From assembly GCA_948146395.1 (NCBI GenBank), contig OX411547.1, positions 34,617,868-34,681,867 on the forward strand: DNA of 64,000 nucleotides. The letters run 5' to 3'. The position numbers and the translations under genes are program-made. The DNA comes from Fragum whitleyi (Eukaryota; Mollusca; Bivalvia; Cardiida; Cardiidae). Numbering within the stretch: position 1 is the first letter of the stretch; every line of letters begins with the position of its first letter. The notes under the pieces are model-generated. The model saw only the letters and a program-made list of their open reading frames with translations, made no database searches and was not told the DNA's origin. Below are positions 1 through 10,449 of this stretch, one piece after another.

Positions 1-15
1 AGTTTTTTCTCGAGC

Positions 16-180
16 TTAAGGTAGTGGACCCGTAATAGTTTTGCAATGTCTCAGAAGTAATGAACTTTAACGGTGTTAACCGAGGTTTCCTAATAATTTT
101 TATTTGGAAACCTCGGTTTACATTGTGAAAGATTATGTGGTCCGAAATGTTGTGCATCAATTACGGGTCCACTACCTTAA
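16..180. repeat. Palindromic MITE, TTAA-flanked (copy 1)
   Basis: The ends are inverted complements: TTAAGGTAGTGGACCCGTAA at the left and its complement finishing ACTACCTTAA at the right. A second inner inverted pair surrounds the centre (AACCGAGGTTTCC / GGAAACCTCGGTT). The whole element can fold into one long hairpin. A second copy lies at 63130-63285. The TTAA at each end could be a target duplication of piggyBac type or part of the terminal repeat; one sequence cannot decide. Confidence 0.8.
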
Positions 181-397
181 ATCCTTATGCTCTAAATTAT
201 GAATCATTTCAGTTATGGAAATGACGTTTGTAAATACCTTGCATTAAAATATTTATCTTGGCAGACTTTGAATATATCTATTTTTGCAAATGGTATGAAC
301 ATTTTAAAAAATCAACTTTATCAAGGCCAAACTACATAGCACTCAATAAATTAGGTCCCCCATGTTACACAGTAAAGCAAACTGTGTGTTTCAAACT

Positions 398-700
398 TCA
401 GTCTTACTGTGCCTGAGTGACCATCATAGCCCAGTTGGTAGTGCATCGGCCTCTCAATCATAGGATCACAAGTTCAATTCCCTACGGCTTCACTCAATTC
501 CTTTCCGACTTTTTGTCTCTCATCAATAGGTTAATAATTTTAGACCTATGTGGGATAGCAGCTCGAGGCTAGGAAAGGATGTAATGGTTAGTGAGCACTG
601 GGGCAAGAACCGTGCCAGGAATCCATTGTTAGGTATCCCACTGGTTCTGATTTGTTTAAGCATGAACTAAGGTTTGAATTGTCAGGGTAATACTTCAATT
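398..700 (+). repeat. tRNA-derived SINE, degenerate
   Basis: A tRNA-like head with box A-like TAGCCCAGTTGGTAGTGCAT and box B-like AAGTTCAATTCCC starts near 424. The body shared by the other SINEs of this family follows ('CTCTCATCAATAGG', 'GACCTATGTGGGATAGCAGC', 'AGGAATCCATTGTTAGG'). The head is diverged from the youngest copy at 3903-4181 and the 3' part is lost, so this is an old copy. Boundaries are approximate. Confidence 0.65.
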
Positions 701-747
701 GCACAGATATGTTATGTTGATGTGGAAAACTCTGGTCCTTCTAAATC

Positions 748-972
748 ATTCCATCCCTGACGGCGGCACTCATTCTTTTTGACTATTTGTCTCTCACCAA
801 TGGGTTGATAATCGTAGACCTATGTGAGATAGCAGCTGGAGACTAGGACAGGATGTGATGGTTGTACTGGTGAGAGAAATACCAGGAAACCATTGTTAGG
901 TGCTCCAGCCGCTGTGATATAACTGAAAAAATGTTGAAAGTGTCGTTAAACTCCATTCAATCAATCAATCCT
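748..972 (+). repeat. SINE body, 5' truncated
   Basis: This begins inside the tRNA T-arm region (CTGACGGCGGCACTCATTC) and continues through the full family body to the tail CATTCAATCAATCAATC. The missing 5' end is typical of incomplete reverse transcription. It matches the reverse complement of the SINE at 3903-4181 closely. Confidence 0.75.
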
Positions 973-1411
973 TCTAAATCTAAATTTCATTTCAAACAGA
1001 TTGCTAGATTTAGATGCAAGAAAAAACTATTCTCTGCACAGTCTTACCAGTGAATATTCATCGGTTGTCTATATATGGGTATAAAATAGCCTCACAAATA
1101 AAATTTGTAGTTCTTTTCTTCATGACAATTTCATTATCACTGTAAAGGCTAGTCAACAGGGCGGGAGAAATTGTTTCCGTAATTGGATTTATGGAATACT
1201 TTTAGAAGCTGGATACAATGTATATACCCTATTTCTGTCTAATACTTAAAAGGTCCTTGGACATTTAATTTTGTACTCTGATCAGACCCAAAAGTCTGCT
1301 TAAAAAATAAAATCTCAATAATAGCTTACCATATTTCTCCTAAAAAATGCTCCCGGAAGCAATACATAACATGGTCAGGGAGCTTTTATTTAGTATGCAT
1401 TTTCTGATTTA

Positions 1412-2600
1412 AAAACAAGAGGACCATGATGGTCCTATATCACTCACCTTCGTATCTTTGTCATTTAATGATAAGCAAATTTTCAAGCAAAGGTCATAAT
1501 TTAGTTTTTTTTGGTGATATGGCACTGATCCTTCCCATTTTCAATACAGTTCATCTTTTTGACCTGACAAACATTCTGATCACGTTTCATGAAGATTGGA
1601 CAATATTTGTGGCCTCTAGAGAGTAAACAAGAAATATGTCATTAGGGCCCCTTTTCCCGTGATATGGCATGGATCCTTCCCATTTTAAATGGGGTTCATC
1701 CTTTTGACCTGACAAACATTATGACCAAGTTTCATGAAGATTGGACCATATTTGTGGCCTCTAGAGTGTAAACAAGAAAATTGTCATTAAGGCTCCTTTT
1801 TCCGTGATATGGCATGGATCCTTTCCATTTTCAAAAGGGTTAATCTTTGCAACCTGACAAACATTCTGACCAAGTTTCATGAAGATTGGGCCATATTAGT
1901 GGCCTCTAGAGTGAAAATAAGAAAATTGTCATTTAGGCCCTTTTTCCCATGATATGGCATGGATCCTTCCCATTTTCAATAGACTTCATCCTTGTGACCT
2001 GACAAACATTCTGACCAAGTTTCATGAAGATTGGACCATATTTGTGGCCTCAAGAGTGATTACAAGAAAATTGTCATTAAGGCCCCTTTTCCTGTGATAT
2101 GGCACAAATCCTTCCCATTTTTGAAAGGGGTTCATCCTTGTGACCTGACAAACATTCTGACAAAGTTTCATGAAGAATTAGCCACATTTGTGGCCTCTAG
2201 AGTGTAAACAAGAAAATAGTCATTAAGGCCCCTTTTTCCAGTGATATGGCACAGATCCTTTCCATTTTCGATAGGGTTCATCCTTGTGACCCGACAATCA
2301 CTCTGACCAAGTTTCATGAAGATTGGACCATATTTGTGGCCTCTAGAGTGTAAACAAGAAAATTGTCATTAAGGCCCCTTTTCCCGTGATATGGTACGGA
2401 TCCTTCCCATTTTCAATAAGGTACATCCTTGTGACCTGATTCTGTCCAAGTTCCATGAAGATTGGACCATATTTGTGGCCTCTAGAGTGTAAACACTTCA
2501 ATTGTTGGCGCATGTTGACGCACAACACATGACGCACGACGTATATTCAATGATCACAAAAGCTCACCTTGAGCACGATGTGCTCAGGTGAGCTAAAAAG
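1412..2600 (-). mobile_element. HINE/pearl-like element, family 1 (minus strand)
   Basis: Read on the minus strand it starts with the 5' hairpin CTTTTTAGCTCACCTGAGCA, passes a short ACGT/GCGT-rich stretch near 2500-2560, then about seven tandem core repeats of roughly 146 bp (1500-2493), and ends in the 3' hairpin AGGACCATCATGGTCCTCTTG. These are the parts of bivalve 'pearl'/Helentron-associated elements. The core carries CACTCTAGAGGCCA, also found in the cores at 22334-24402 and 45992-47836, but the rest of the core differs. No coding capacity is seen. Confidence 0.8.
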
Positions 2601-2604
2601 TCAT

Positions 2605-2960
2605 TTAAATTAATGCCTATTTGAACTTTTTCTCTTTAATTAGAGGTAAATTTCCTCTAAACAATCATATAAATGATTAGGGAAAATTCATCTTTCCTCT
2701 AAACAATCAAATAAATGTGGGTTTTCTTAGTAAAATATGTAGGGGTGCTTCTATTAGGTTGGGCACTATTATAAGAGGAAATACTGTATTCTTTTTGCCA
2801 GTAAACCAAATGACATGGAATTGAAACAAGGTTGTAAATCTATTGGTTTTAAATTAAGGAAGCCAAGGACCAAATCTGTGAAACTTAATTTGTCAAGAAG
2901 AGAAAACTTACAAATTATGTCTTTGATCTGTCCATTATTGACTCCTTGAGTTTAGATTAT
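2605..2960. other. AT-rich interval, no gene seen
   Basis: There is only a short imperfect duplication of TTTCCTCTAAACAATCA (about 2650-2715). No ORF, RNA gene or recognised repeat is visible. Confidence 0.5.
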
Positions 2961-2961
2961 T

Positions 2962-3200
2962 TGAATGGAGTTAAACACTGCTTGAACATTATTCAGCCAT
3001 AGCTCGCGAAAGGCTAGAGCACCTTACCATGTATTCCTGATATTGCTCTAACCTTAGTTAACCACTATAATTATTATATTTATTAGATGGGTTTACAATT
3101 ATCTGCCCAATGGTGGGAGACAAATGTCATAATTAAAATGTGACACCAGCATGGATTGAACCCAGGACCTAAAAACTCTTGCAAACCAGACTTGCTATTG
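2962..3200 (-). repeat. SINE, old copy, minus strand
   Basis: The minus-strand SINE body is recognisable from GAATGGAGTTAAACACTGC through CCAATGGTGGGAGACAAAT to the tRNA-like head remnant GGATTGAACCCAGGACC. The sequence is strongly diverged, so the insertion is old. Confidence 0.6.
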
Positions 3201-3324
3201 AGGTCTAGGTTGTTTATCAAGGTAAAATTATCAAAAAAGGGACTGTTTCACGGGTGTGCAAAATGTTACACACTTTTAAAGTGTTACAGATACATCTTGT
3301 ACAGATGAAAACAATCATACTATA

Positions 3325-3425
3325 TCTATAGACCTGCAATTTCAAGTGAGTGATCAAAGATCAATTTTACATTGAAAATGATAGGAGATAACGGTTTCTC
3401 GAACCTCACTCTTTCTTGCGGAACT
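3325..3425. repeat. Dispersed repeat, about 90 bp (copy 1)
   Basis: The segment around AGTGAGTGATCAAAGATCAA and AACGGTTTCTCGAACCTCAC is related, inverted, to 9255-9350 and 16866-16955. The three copies share ATTGATCTTTGA and a 'CGGTTTCTCGAA/TTCGAGAAACCG' block. The family is unidentified. Confidence 0.45.
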
Positions 3426-3902
3426 ATACCAGCCTTTTGATCCATGAAAACAATAAAAAGATTTTGCTGCCAAATTGTCTCCTTTAAGAAGTATTACAAG
3501 AAAAATCAGATCTGGGATAAAATTTCTTTGAACTTCTTATCAAACATATAATTAAAGAATACAATTATACATGTGGAATTTCCTGGGAAAAATATCTACT
3601 GTGCTACAACCTTGTAATTAAAGTTAAGATAGGATCAATATCATTATACTTTCTAGTCTAAAATTTCAATGACGGAAGAACTCTTATGATTCTAAGTTTA
3701 TTTGACATCCATCAAAGAGATGAAGACAGTATTTATTGATTTCATACATGTATGAAACTTAAAACCTAATCACAATATATGAAAGGCTGATCTTTAAGTT
3801 TATAATCTGTCTGAAATTAAGCTTTGAGTACCCCAGGCACACGTCTTGAAAAGCTTGAACAGAACTAACGGTTGAATTTAAGTCAATGAATATCACTTTT
3901 AT

Positions 3903-4181
3903 TGATTGATTGATTGAATGGAGTTTTACGCCGCTTTCAACATTATTTCAGTTATATCGCGGCGGCTGGAGCACCTAACAATGGATTCCTGGTATTTCTC
4001 TTACCAGTACAACCATCACATTCTTTCCTAGTCTCCAGCTACTATCTCACATAGGTCTACGATTATCAACCCATTGGTGAGAGACAAATAGTCGGAAAGA
4101 ATGAGTGCCGCCGTCGGGGATCGAACCCGGGACCTCTAGAATGACAGTCCGACGCGCTACCAACTGCGCTATGACGGCGGC
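3903..4181 (-). repeat. Full-length tRNA-derived SINE with 15-bp TSD
   Basis: On the minus strand a tRNA-like head (4107-4181) has box A TAGCGCAGTTGGTAGCGCG and box B GGTTCGATCCC. Its acceptor arms CGCCGTC/GACGGCG pair. The loop resembles tRNA-Asp (GTC), although the anticodon stem is imperfect. The SINE body follows, then a (TCAA)n-type tail. The flanks carry a perfect 15-bp duplication GAATATCACTTTTAT at 3888-3902 and 4182-4196. The intact head and TSD mark it as a recent LINE-mobilised insertion. The partner LINE is not in this window. Confidence 0.9.
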
Positions 4182-4437
4182 GAATATCACTTTTATACTT
4201 TCTATTCTAAAGTTTATTGACAGAATTCTTGGTTATACATAGCTATAGCTCCAAATTTGATAGGCATTTCACATATATCACATATAGGTCTAATTTCAAA
4301 ACTGAGCTCTGACATAGGCGCTGAGTCTAGTACCATAGGTAAATCGGGTATAGTTAAAAAGCAAATGATCAGAATTTAACCCGATCCCTTTTTGAAATTA
4401 CGACAATACATGTGTGAGTGAACCTTACTTTTTAAAA

Positions 4438-5105
4438 AAATTATTATACCCCCCACCTACGAAGTAGAGGGGGGTACATTGGTACACCATGTCTCTCTGT
4501 CCGTCAGTCAATCCATCCGTCCGTCCGTCTGTTTGTCCGTCCGTCCGTCCGTCTGTAGACCTTTTTGTTTCAGGACTCTAACTCAAGAACCAAATGACCT
4601 ACAATCATGAAACTTAATACAAAATGTTCCTTATGACCCAAGGAAGTGCCCTATTGTTCTTGGGTCACATAGGTCAAAGGTCAAGGTCACAGTCAGCCTT
4701 TGTTGTGCCCTATTGTTTTTGGGTCACATATGTCAAAGGTCAAGGTCACAGTCAGCCTTTGTTCAATTTTCGTTTCCGGACTCTAACTTGAGAACCAAGT
4801 GACCTACAATCATGAAACTTTATGGAAATGTTGCTTATGATCCAAGGAAGTACCCTATTGATTTTGAATCTAACAGCAAAAAGTTGATTTCAAGGCTCAC
4901 AATGCAAAATCTACCTATACCTTTAGGAAACAGGTTCTATGGTCAGTCAGTATGTTTGTCTGTCGGTCCATGGACCATTTTTGTCCGCAGCAAATTTCAA
5001 ACAGTATGCAAGCTAGAATCATGAAACTTATTCACAGGTGGATAGAACTCATTAAGCAGAAGTGCAGTGTACAAGAACCATAACTTTAACTAATAATATT
5101 TTTCA
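4438..5105 (+). mobile_element. HINE-like element, family 'CCCCCC' (copy 1), 3' end unclear
   Basis: The 5' end pairs TACCCCCCACCT with AGAGGGGGGTA. A (CCGT)n stretch at 4500-4556 follows, then core repeats containing AACTCAAGAACC, ATCATGAAACTT and AGGTCAAAGGTCAAGGTCAC. Related copies are at 44755-45040 and 56695-57394. The 3' end seen in those copies is not present here, and the tail grades into a different core (from about 5010), so this may be a chimaera or an internal deletion. Confidence 0.65.
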
Positions 5106-5120
5106 AGTTATTACCGTTTG

Positions 5121-5519
5121 TTAACCCTTTGCTGTTTAATCCTTGCTTTTTACGTGCCTTTGATTTTATGATTGAGAAAACATTGTGAAAAAAGAAGAAA
5201 TTGCTTCTGACAAGCAATTTCTTCTTTTTCCACACTATTTTCTAACCTACTGGATGGTTATTATGCCCCCGATAGGGAGGCATAATAAATTTGACTTGTC
5301 CGTCCGTCCGTCTGTCCGTCCGTCCGTCTGTCCGTCCGTCCGTCATTCCGTCCAAAAACTTTAACATTGGCCATAACTTCTAAATCAAAGCGGTGTCGGG
5401 GGCATTGTCATCTTACAGTGACAGCTCTTGTTTTTCAAATTAAATCCACTTTAAATTTTCGTCTGCAAAACCTTTGAATTTGGACAGGTCCAAAATTTTG
5501 TAAAACAGGAAAGGGTTAA
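5121..5519 (+). repeat. TTAA-flanked MITE 'TTAACCCTTTGCTG' (copy 1, interrupted)
   Basis: The terminal repeats are TTAACCCTTTGCTG and AGGAAAGGGTTAA. Uninterrupted copies of about 220 bp at 17908-18125 and 48361-48585 show that 5259-5434 is a later insertion, made between GGATGGTTATT and TTCAAATTAAATCC. The TTAA ends and lack of coding sequence suggest a piggyBac-type non-autonomous element. An internal inverted pair is AAGAAGAAATTGCTT / AAGCAATTTCTTCTT. Confidence 0.8.
5259..5434 (+). mobile_element. Short HINE-like element, family 'ATGCCCCC', inside a MITE
   Basis: The 5' end pairs TTATGCCCCC with GGAGGCATAA. A (CCGT)n tract lies at 5299-5346. The 3' end is CATTGTCATCTTACAGTGACAGCTCTTGTTT. 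There is no tandem core, only one remnant 'AACATTGGCCATAACTTC'. Comparison with the empty MITE copies gives its limits to within a few T residues: it went in between T's, as Helentrons do. Confidence 0.75.
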
Positions 5520-5605
5520 AGGCAGCATTATGAAACTACACGGGTGAAAAGATCTTGTTGAAGAAAATTGAAGTGCACAAGTACTGTAACTCTACTTGTC
5601 CTATT

Positions 5606-6136
5606 TTTAGCCCACCTGAGCACATCATGCCCAAGGTGAGCTTTTGTGATCAGTGAATATCTGACGTGCCTTGTGAGACAATTCATATCACAGAAAAAGG
5701 GGCCTCAATGACAATTTTCTTGGTTACAATCAAGCAGGAGCTGTGAAACCTAGTTAGAATATCTATAGGTAGATTTTGAGCGGTGAGCTGTGAAATCTAC
5801 TTTTAACGGTTAAATTTATGGCTATTCTTTCAAAATAGACAAAACAGACATAAAAAAGATACAAATTACCTTTCAAATGAAACTTAGTGCTTGTCTTAGA
5901 TCTTAAGGTTTACTCATACACCTATGGTAATGGACTCAACGCCTAGGTCAGAGCTCAGTTATGAAAATACACCTATATCTAGTCATAAGGATAAAACCTA
6001 TTGAAAATTGTAGTGGAGGGATCATTCATGAGACCTTCATAAAAGTACAATTATGACTTTTACTGGAAAATTTTGGAAATCATTGAGTCAAAGTGACAAG
6101 GGTGAGCGATACAGGACCATCATGGTCCTCTTGTTT
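5606..6136 (+). mobile_element. HINE family 1, core-less copy, inserted in another element
   Basis: The 5' hairpin TTTAGCCCACCTGAGCAC and the 3' end AGGACCATCATGGTCCTCTTG match the family at 1412-2600, but the microsatellite and tandem core are lost. The flanks 'TCCTATTTT' and 'GAGTTATTGCCC' are continuous in intact cores such as 27340-27362 (CCTATTTTTTGAGTTATTGCC). This shows insertion within a run of T. Confidence 0.8.
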
Positions 6137-6793
6137 GAGTTATTGCCCTCAATTGTTAATTGACAAAGAATATACCATTGACCTGCTCTTATGGGGGCAT
6201 AAATGTTTAAAAAACATCTCATTTTAACTGAGAATTTTTTGGTACATTATACTTTTTGAATTCATTATATAGATCAGTTTTGCTTATCCCTTGGAAAAGG
6301 AAAATAATGGAAGAAATTATATTTTGACTGGACAGCTCAGTAATGCTAAAATAATTTTGTTTTTCCAGTAAAATCAATGTTTCATGATAACATACACTAA
6401 TACGATTTCAACTGTTCTATATGGTTTAATTACACAATGTGACTTGAATTCTAATGACTTGATTTTCCTTCCCTGTTGACCGTCCCCTGACACCAGTTAT
6501 TTAATGGTGTGTCTATAAATGGTCCCTCTATTTTCTGGTCAATGGAATTATATTGCAAAGAATAAATGCCTGTAGTTTTGGTCATTCTTAAAAATGACTT
6601 TTTAGTAGGAATTCTTAAGGTAACCTGGGGGTAAAAATGCAGAAGACCATCTTTTGATTTTTTCCCAAGTTTAAGAAATAAATGAAATTATAGCTTATTT
6701 AACAGCTAATAAACCAGCCTTTCAATGTTTTTAAAAAAATCTGGGAAAATTTAAATATTGGTATTGATATATAGGAAATGTGCATATACAAAT

Positions 6794-7175
6794 CAGGGGT
6801 GTAGAAATCCCAAGCCTGACTGGTCCCATAGGCTTTTCTACTTGCGGACAAGTACACTTTTATGACACAATTGTCCATGAGCAAGTTCATACCAGGCCAA
6901 ACTTGAAATGGTATTAAAAAGATCTTAGGTATGAATTATCCTATTGTTTATACAAAAAGGAAGAAATTATTGTTTTTAATGAAGAAAATGCTGGCTTCCA
7001 GCATTTTCCTCATGAAAAACATTTTTTCTCATTCTTTATCTATTCACTTTTCATGCCAACAAGTTCATTTATATCCTGGACAAGAAGAAAAACATCCTTT
7101 ACTTGTCCACGGAAAAGTGGAGATCCTTCACTTGTTTATGGACAAGTGGAGGAAAACCATATTTCTTCACCCCTG
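6794..7175. mobile_element. hAT-like MITE with CAGGGGTG ends (copy 1)
   Basis: The left end is CAGGGGTGTAGAAATCCC and the right end TTTCTTCACCCCTG. Inside are several ACTTGTCC/GGACAAGT inverted blocks and a central GAAAATGCTGG...CCAGCATTTTC hairpin. Copies at 49129-49477 and 54446-56281 share this order. CAGGGG/CCCCTG ends and TSDs of about 6-8 bp in the other copies point to the hAT superfamily. No transposase is present. Short ORFs here have no homology that I recognise. Confidence 0.65.
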
Positions 7176-7494
7176 TTCAAATGATAACTATGGTATTGTT
7201 CAAGCTGGGTCACATCCTAAAGCTACTATATTCAACTTTATGGAAAAATTGCATAAAAAAGTTTCCAATGCCTGGTTGCACTAATACTGTGAGGCAATGT
7301 TTGTTTTGGATAAACAACTTTTCTATTGTGCAAAACATCCATCGCAATATATACTCTTCAAAAATAGTTCTTTGACACTGATTTAACATATGATTTTTCT
7401 GAGTTCATGTAAAAACTTCGATAAATTTTGATTGATTTGTGAACAGTAATAAGGATGTAAGAATATCAATGTAATTGCGATAAATTACTCGACC

Positions 7495-8037
7495 ACGTTT
7501 CTCAATAGAGACTTCAACGTCAAATAACGTAAAATCTGAATTCTCATTCAGCACGTGCAGTTTCAGATTAACTGAAAAGTCTTGATAGCTCTCCATTGTG
7601 TTTTGGATGAAATGCCATTGCTTGATTGCCTATGACATTGAACGTCTGGGCACACGCCTGTAATGAAAACATGTAAAGCGATCAAAGGAACAACTTTATA
7701 AAGTTTTTGGTCGCCACAACTCAGGCTCAATAAGACAAGCAGTTGCAAAGTACTTGGTTGTTTCTGGAAAGACTATCTTGTACCTCTTGCACCGTTATAA
7801 CATGCCTCACATCATTATGTATAGAACCAGATCAGTCTGACGCTGGATAACAACGTTCCTCCAGGACGTCGAATGACGTAACGATATTTGGGATTTTTTT
7901 TCAATCTAACTGCTACGTCAACTAACACTTAGGTCTCCAGTCTAAATTGGATCTCTGGGGAGAAAGTGTGGAACCAGATAAGAGAGGTCAAGTTTGCCAC
8001 TATAAGACACGTGGGACGTAACTTCCTTAATCAACGT
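7495..8037. promoter_or_regulatory. ACGT-rich stretch, possible regulatory region
   Basis: Twelve ACGT tetramers fall within 543 bp of AT-rich DNA (7495, 7517, 7527, 7553, 7642, 7853, 7866, 7876, 7915, 8009, 8016, 8034). Some sit in recognisable site shapes: TGACGTAA (CRE/ATF-like) at 7875, and GCACGTGC and ACACGTGG (E-box-like) at 7552 and 8008. No transcript, TATA box or adjoining exon can be identified, so function is inference only. Confidence 0.3.
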
Positions 8038-8613
8038 CTCTGTTACAAATCTTTGATCAAAAGAGTAATTTTGTTTTATAACAGTGTGAAGATGCATTGA
8101 CTTCAACCTCATTGATTGACTTTGCGCATACATATAGATATCTATGTCGAAATTATAATCTGCATATATATCAAATGTCAAAGAACTTTTTTGGAAGAGT
8201 ATTTTTGTTGGAATATAATTATAAATCACAAAACATTAAAATAATTGCTTTCCAAAATTTAGATGTGAAAACTTCTCAATTTGGCTGATGCATTTAATAT
8301 TTATTAAAATGAATAAATTTTGTCTTGCCTTTAGATTTATGTATCACTGAAATATTTATATATGATTGCAGTATGTACCGGTAACCCAAATTTGGCAGTT
8401 ACAGGATATCACTGCAATCACACAAAATCAGGCTGTAGTGACATTAATTCTTGCCCAGGACTTCTTGTTTTTATGGTTTCACAGAATCAATTAACTATCT
8501 CCCAATCGGCAGTCACACACTATTAACTTTTTCAACAACATTACATAATCTTCAGTCTACAGGATTTTATCTGTATTTTCTATTAACCATGGTTCATATT
8601 GACCAAAGAATAT

Positions 8614-8690
8614 TGAGGGGCCAGTGCAACACTATTGTAAGTGCCTATATTTATTAATAGGCACTTACAATAGCGTTGCACGGACCCTTA
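8614..8690. repeat. 77-bp hairpin MITE, family P2 (copy 1)
   Basis: An inverted repeat of GGGGCCAGTGCAACACTATT and AGTGCCTATA against its complement ending TGCACGGACCCTTA. Other copies are at 14488-14565 and 59344-59422. The element is almost all stem with an AT-rich loop. Confidence 0.75.
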
Positions 8691-8699
8691 GATATGCAT

Positions 8700-9250
8700 T
8701 ATTACTAACAAATCACAGTGTCTGATCAATTAAGGATTTGAATTTCTAATGGGATAAATTCTGCCACTTAAATTTGAAAGTATAGGGCGTGTCCTGTGTT
8801 CATGTTGAAAAAGTTTTCAAATATATGAGAGTACGCAAGTCATGCAAAGCTGGATAACATTCACTTTTTAAATGTTTCCCAAACATTTTCATCTGCAAAG
8901 CAGGACTGGAAACTTATTTTACATTATTTAACAAAATCACTTTTTTCATGGATGGTCATTGATATCTATTTTTTTTTTTTCACATTCTAAGGATGACTTG
9001 TCAGATTTACAACTGAGAGCCCCATTTCCCCCCCCTTCAAAATAAAAAAAGAAAAAAAAGTAAATGTCATTTGCAAAAAAAACACAACTAGTATCAGTTA
9101 ACTCATAATGTTTACTGAAAAAAGGATGGCAAACAGTTGTAACTGCCCATAATGTTTATGAATAATGCTATTGAGCAATTTGAACAGGATAAATTAACAA
9201 TCGAGGAAAAATTGTTTGTTATCAAAAATGTATTTATACTTGTTTGTAGT
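8700..9250. other. Intergenic AT-rich sequence, no gene seen
   Basis: Contains only homopolymer runs (T-run near 8972, C-run near 9025, A-runs 9040-9080) and a remnant of the P3 hairpin family (AAACAGTTGTAACTGCCCATA at about 9131). Confidence 0.5.
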
Positions 9251-9254
9251 TGTA

Positions 9255-9350
9255 TAGATCCGCAAGCAAGATTGAGGTTTGAAGAAACTGTTATTCTCTT
9301 TCATTTCCACTATAAAAATTGATCTTTGATCACTCACTTGAAATTTCTGG
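9255..9350. repeat. Dispersed repeat, about 90 bp (copy 2)
   Basis: In the orientation opposite to 3325-3425: GATCCGCAAGCAAG... AAATTGATCTTTGATCACTC. The family is unknown. Confidence 0.4.
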
Positions 9351-9902
9351 TCCATAGTTCCCTGAACATGAGTAACATCAGATTTAAATTATGTCGTTTG
9401 ATTGGACAGATTTTAAGCCCCTTTTATGTATGTCAGGGTACCCTTGAAAATGACAAATAATATTTGGTGTGTGAGGTTAATGCAATGGTTCTGTCAGGAT
9501 ATAGATAAACAGTGTAAAAGTTTGAAACATCAAAAGATAAGAGCTTGTCAAAACCAGTCAATAACATTTGGAAAGGAAATATAAAACATCGAGAGTTATA
9601 GGCATGCTTCATTGATCTACCATGTCAACCCTTCCAAGTAACAAGACACTTTGGCATCACAAAGACCTTGAGAACATGGAATTATATAATAATTGAGCTT
9701 GTGTGTGTCATTCCAAACTTCACATACATATGCATGAGATACAAAAATGTAGCAGCAAAATAATGCTACTGGCCTTGATTTACTAGTGGCTTCTACGTAG
9801 TCTCCTTAAGTCATTTTTTACCTCTCACAAAGACAGTGCAAAGTAAAGACATTGGCAAGACAGCTCTAGTGTTGTTTAAGTGAAAAAAGTCAACAGGCAA
9901 TG

Positions 9903-10442
9903 TATGGTGGCATATTTATGCCACGAGATACTAGATAGCTGTATCATGATAATTCAAACAATATCACAGTTCGATAAAGTTTCCAGGAAATTTTATCTTG
10001 TATGTCAAAACTTTCTCAATAATTCTATCATGTATTTGTACCTTGTATCTTGATTTTTTCTTCTACTATGCCCACTACTGACATTAAGATAAAACTATGG
10101 TGAACTAAAAACTGACAATCGCTGTGACTATATTTAGATAAAGGCTTTCAGATTAATTTTATTTCTATCATTCGGCTTAGAGTGTTTCCAGTATATACAT
10201 ACTGAAAAACTAAGTCATCCAAACAGGGTTTGTATTAATAGAAGTTGAAATTTCTATTGCAATAACTTTTTCCTGATGTCAGTAGTGGGTGTAAAAAAAG
10301 TGAGATATTAATATCAATAATTTTTTCAAGAAAATAATTATGGTCAAGATAAAATTTCCTGGGAACTTAATGTTATCGAGATATTTCTCAAATTATAATG
10401 ATACTACTATCTCATATCTCGTGGCGGAAATATGCCACCATA
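9903..10442. mobile_element. Foldback (long-TIR) element, 540 bp, 6-bp TSD
   Basis: Each end begins TATGGTGGCATATTT, and the two ends are imperfect inverted complements over about 185 bp (9903-10088 and 10262-10442). Shared blocks include CCACGAGATA, CAGGAAATTTTATCTTG and CCCACTACTGACAT. The flanks carry GCAATG at 9897-9902 and 10443-10448 as a target duplication. The roughly 170-bp centre has no ORF. The superfamily is not identified. Confidence 0.8.
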
Positions 10443-10449
10443 GCAATGT

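Larger units (their letters stand above)
5010..6215 (+). mobile_element. Host core-repeat element of a nested insertion cluster
   Basis: Pieces at 5010-5120, 5520-5605 and 6137-6215 read as one core-repeat element (ATCATGAAACTT..., AAGTGCACAAG..., GAGTTATTGCCC...). It ends in a GGGGGCATAAATGTTT tail resembling the 3' end at 36361-36394. It is split by the MITE at 5121-5519 and the HINE at 5606-6136. The intact core at 26973-28010 shows the uninterrupted order. Confidence 0.6.

Noticed and set aside
4107..4181. tRNA-Asp gene on the minus strand
   Set aside because: The anticodon stem is imperfect, and it is fused to a SINE body flanked by a 15-bp TSD.
6931..7375. 117- and 90-codon ORFs
   Set aside because: They lie in the right half of the hAT-like MITE (6794-7175) and read through its repeat blocks. 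Sister copies do not keep the frames.
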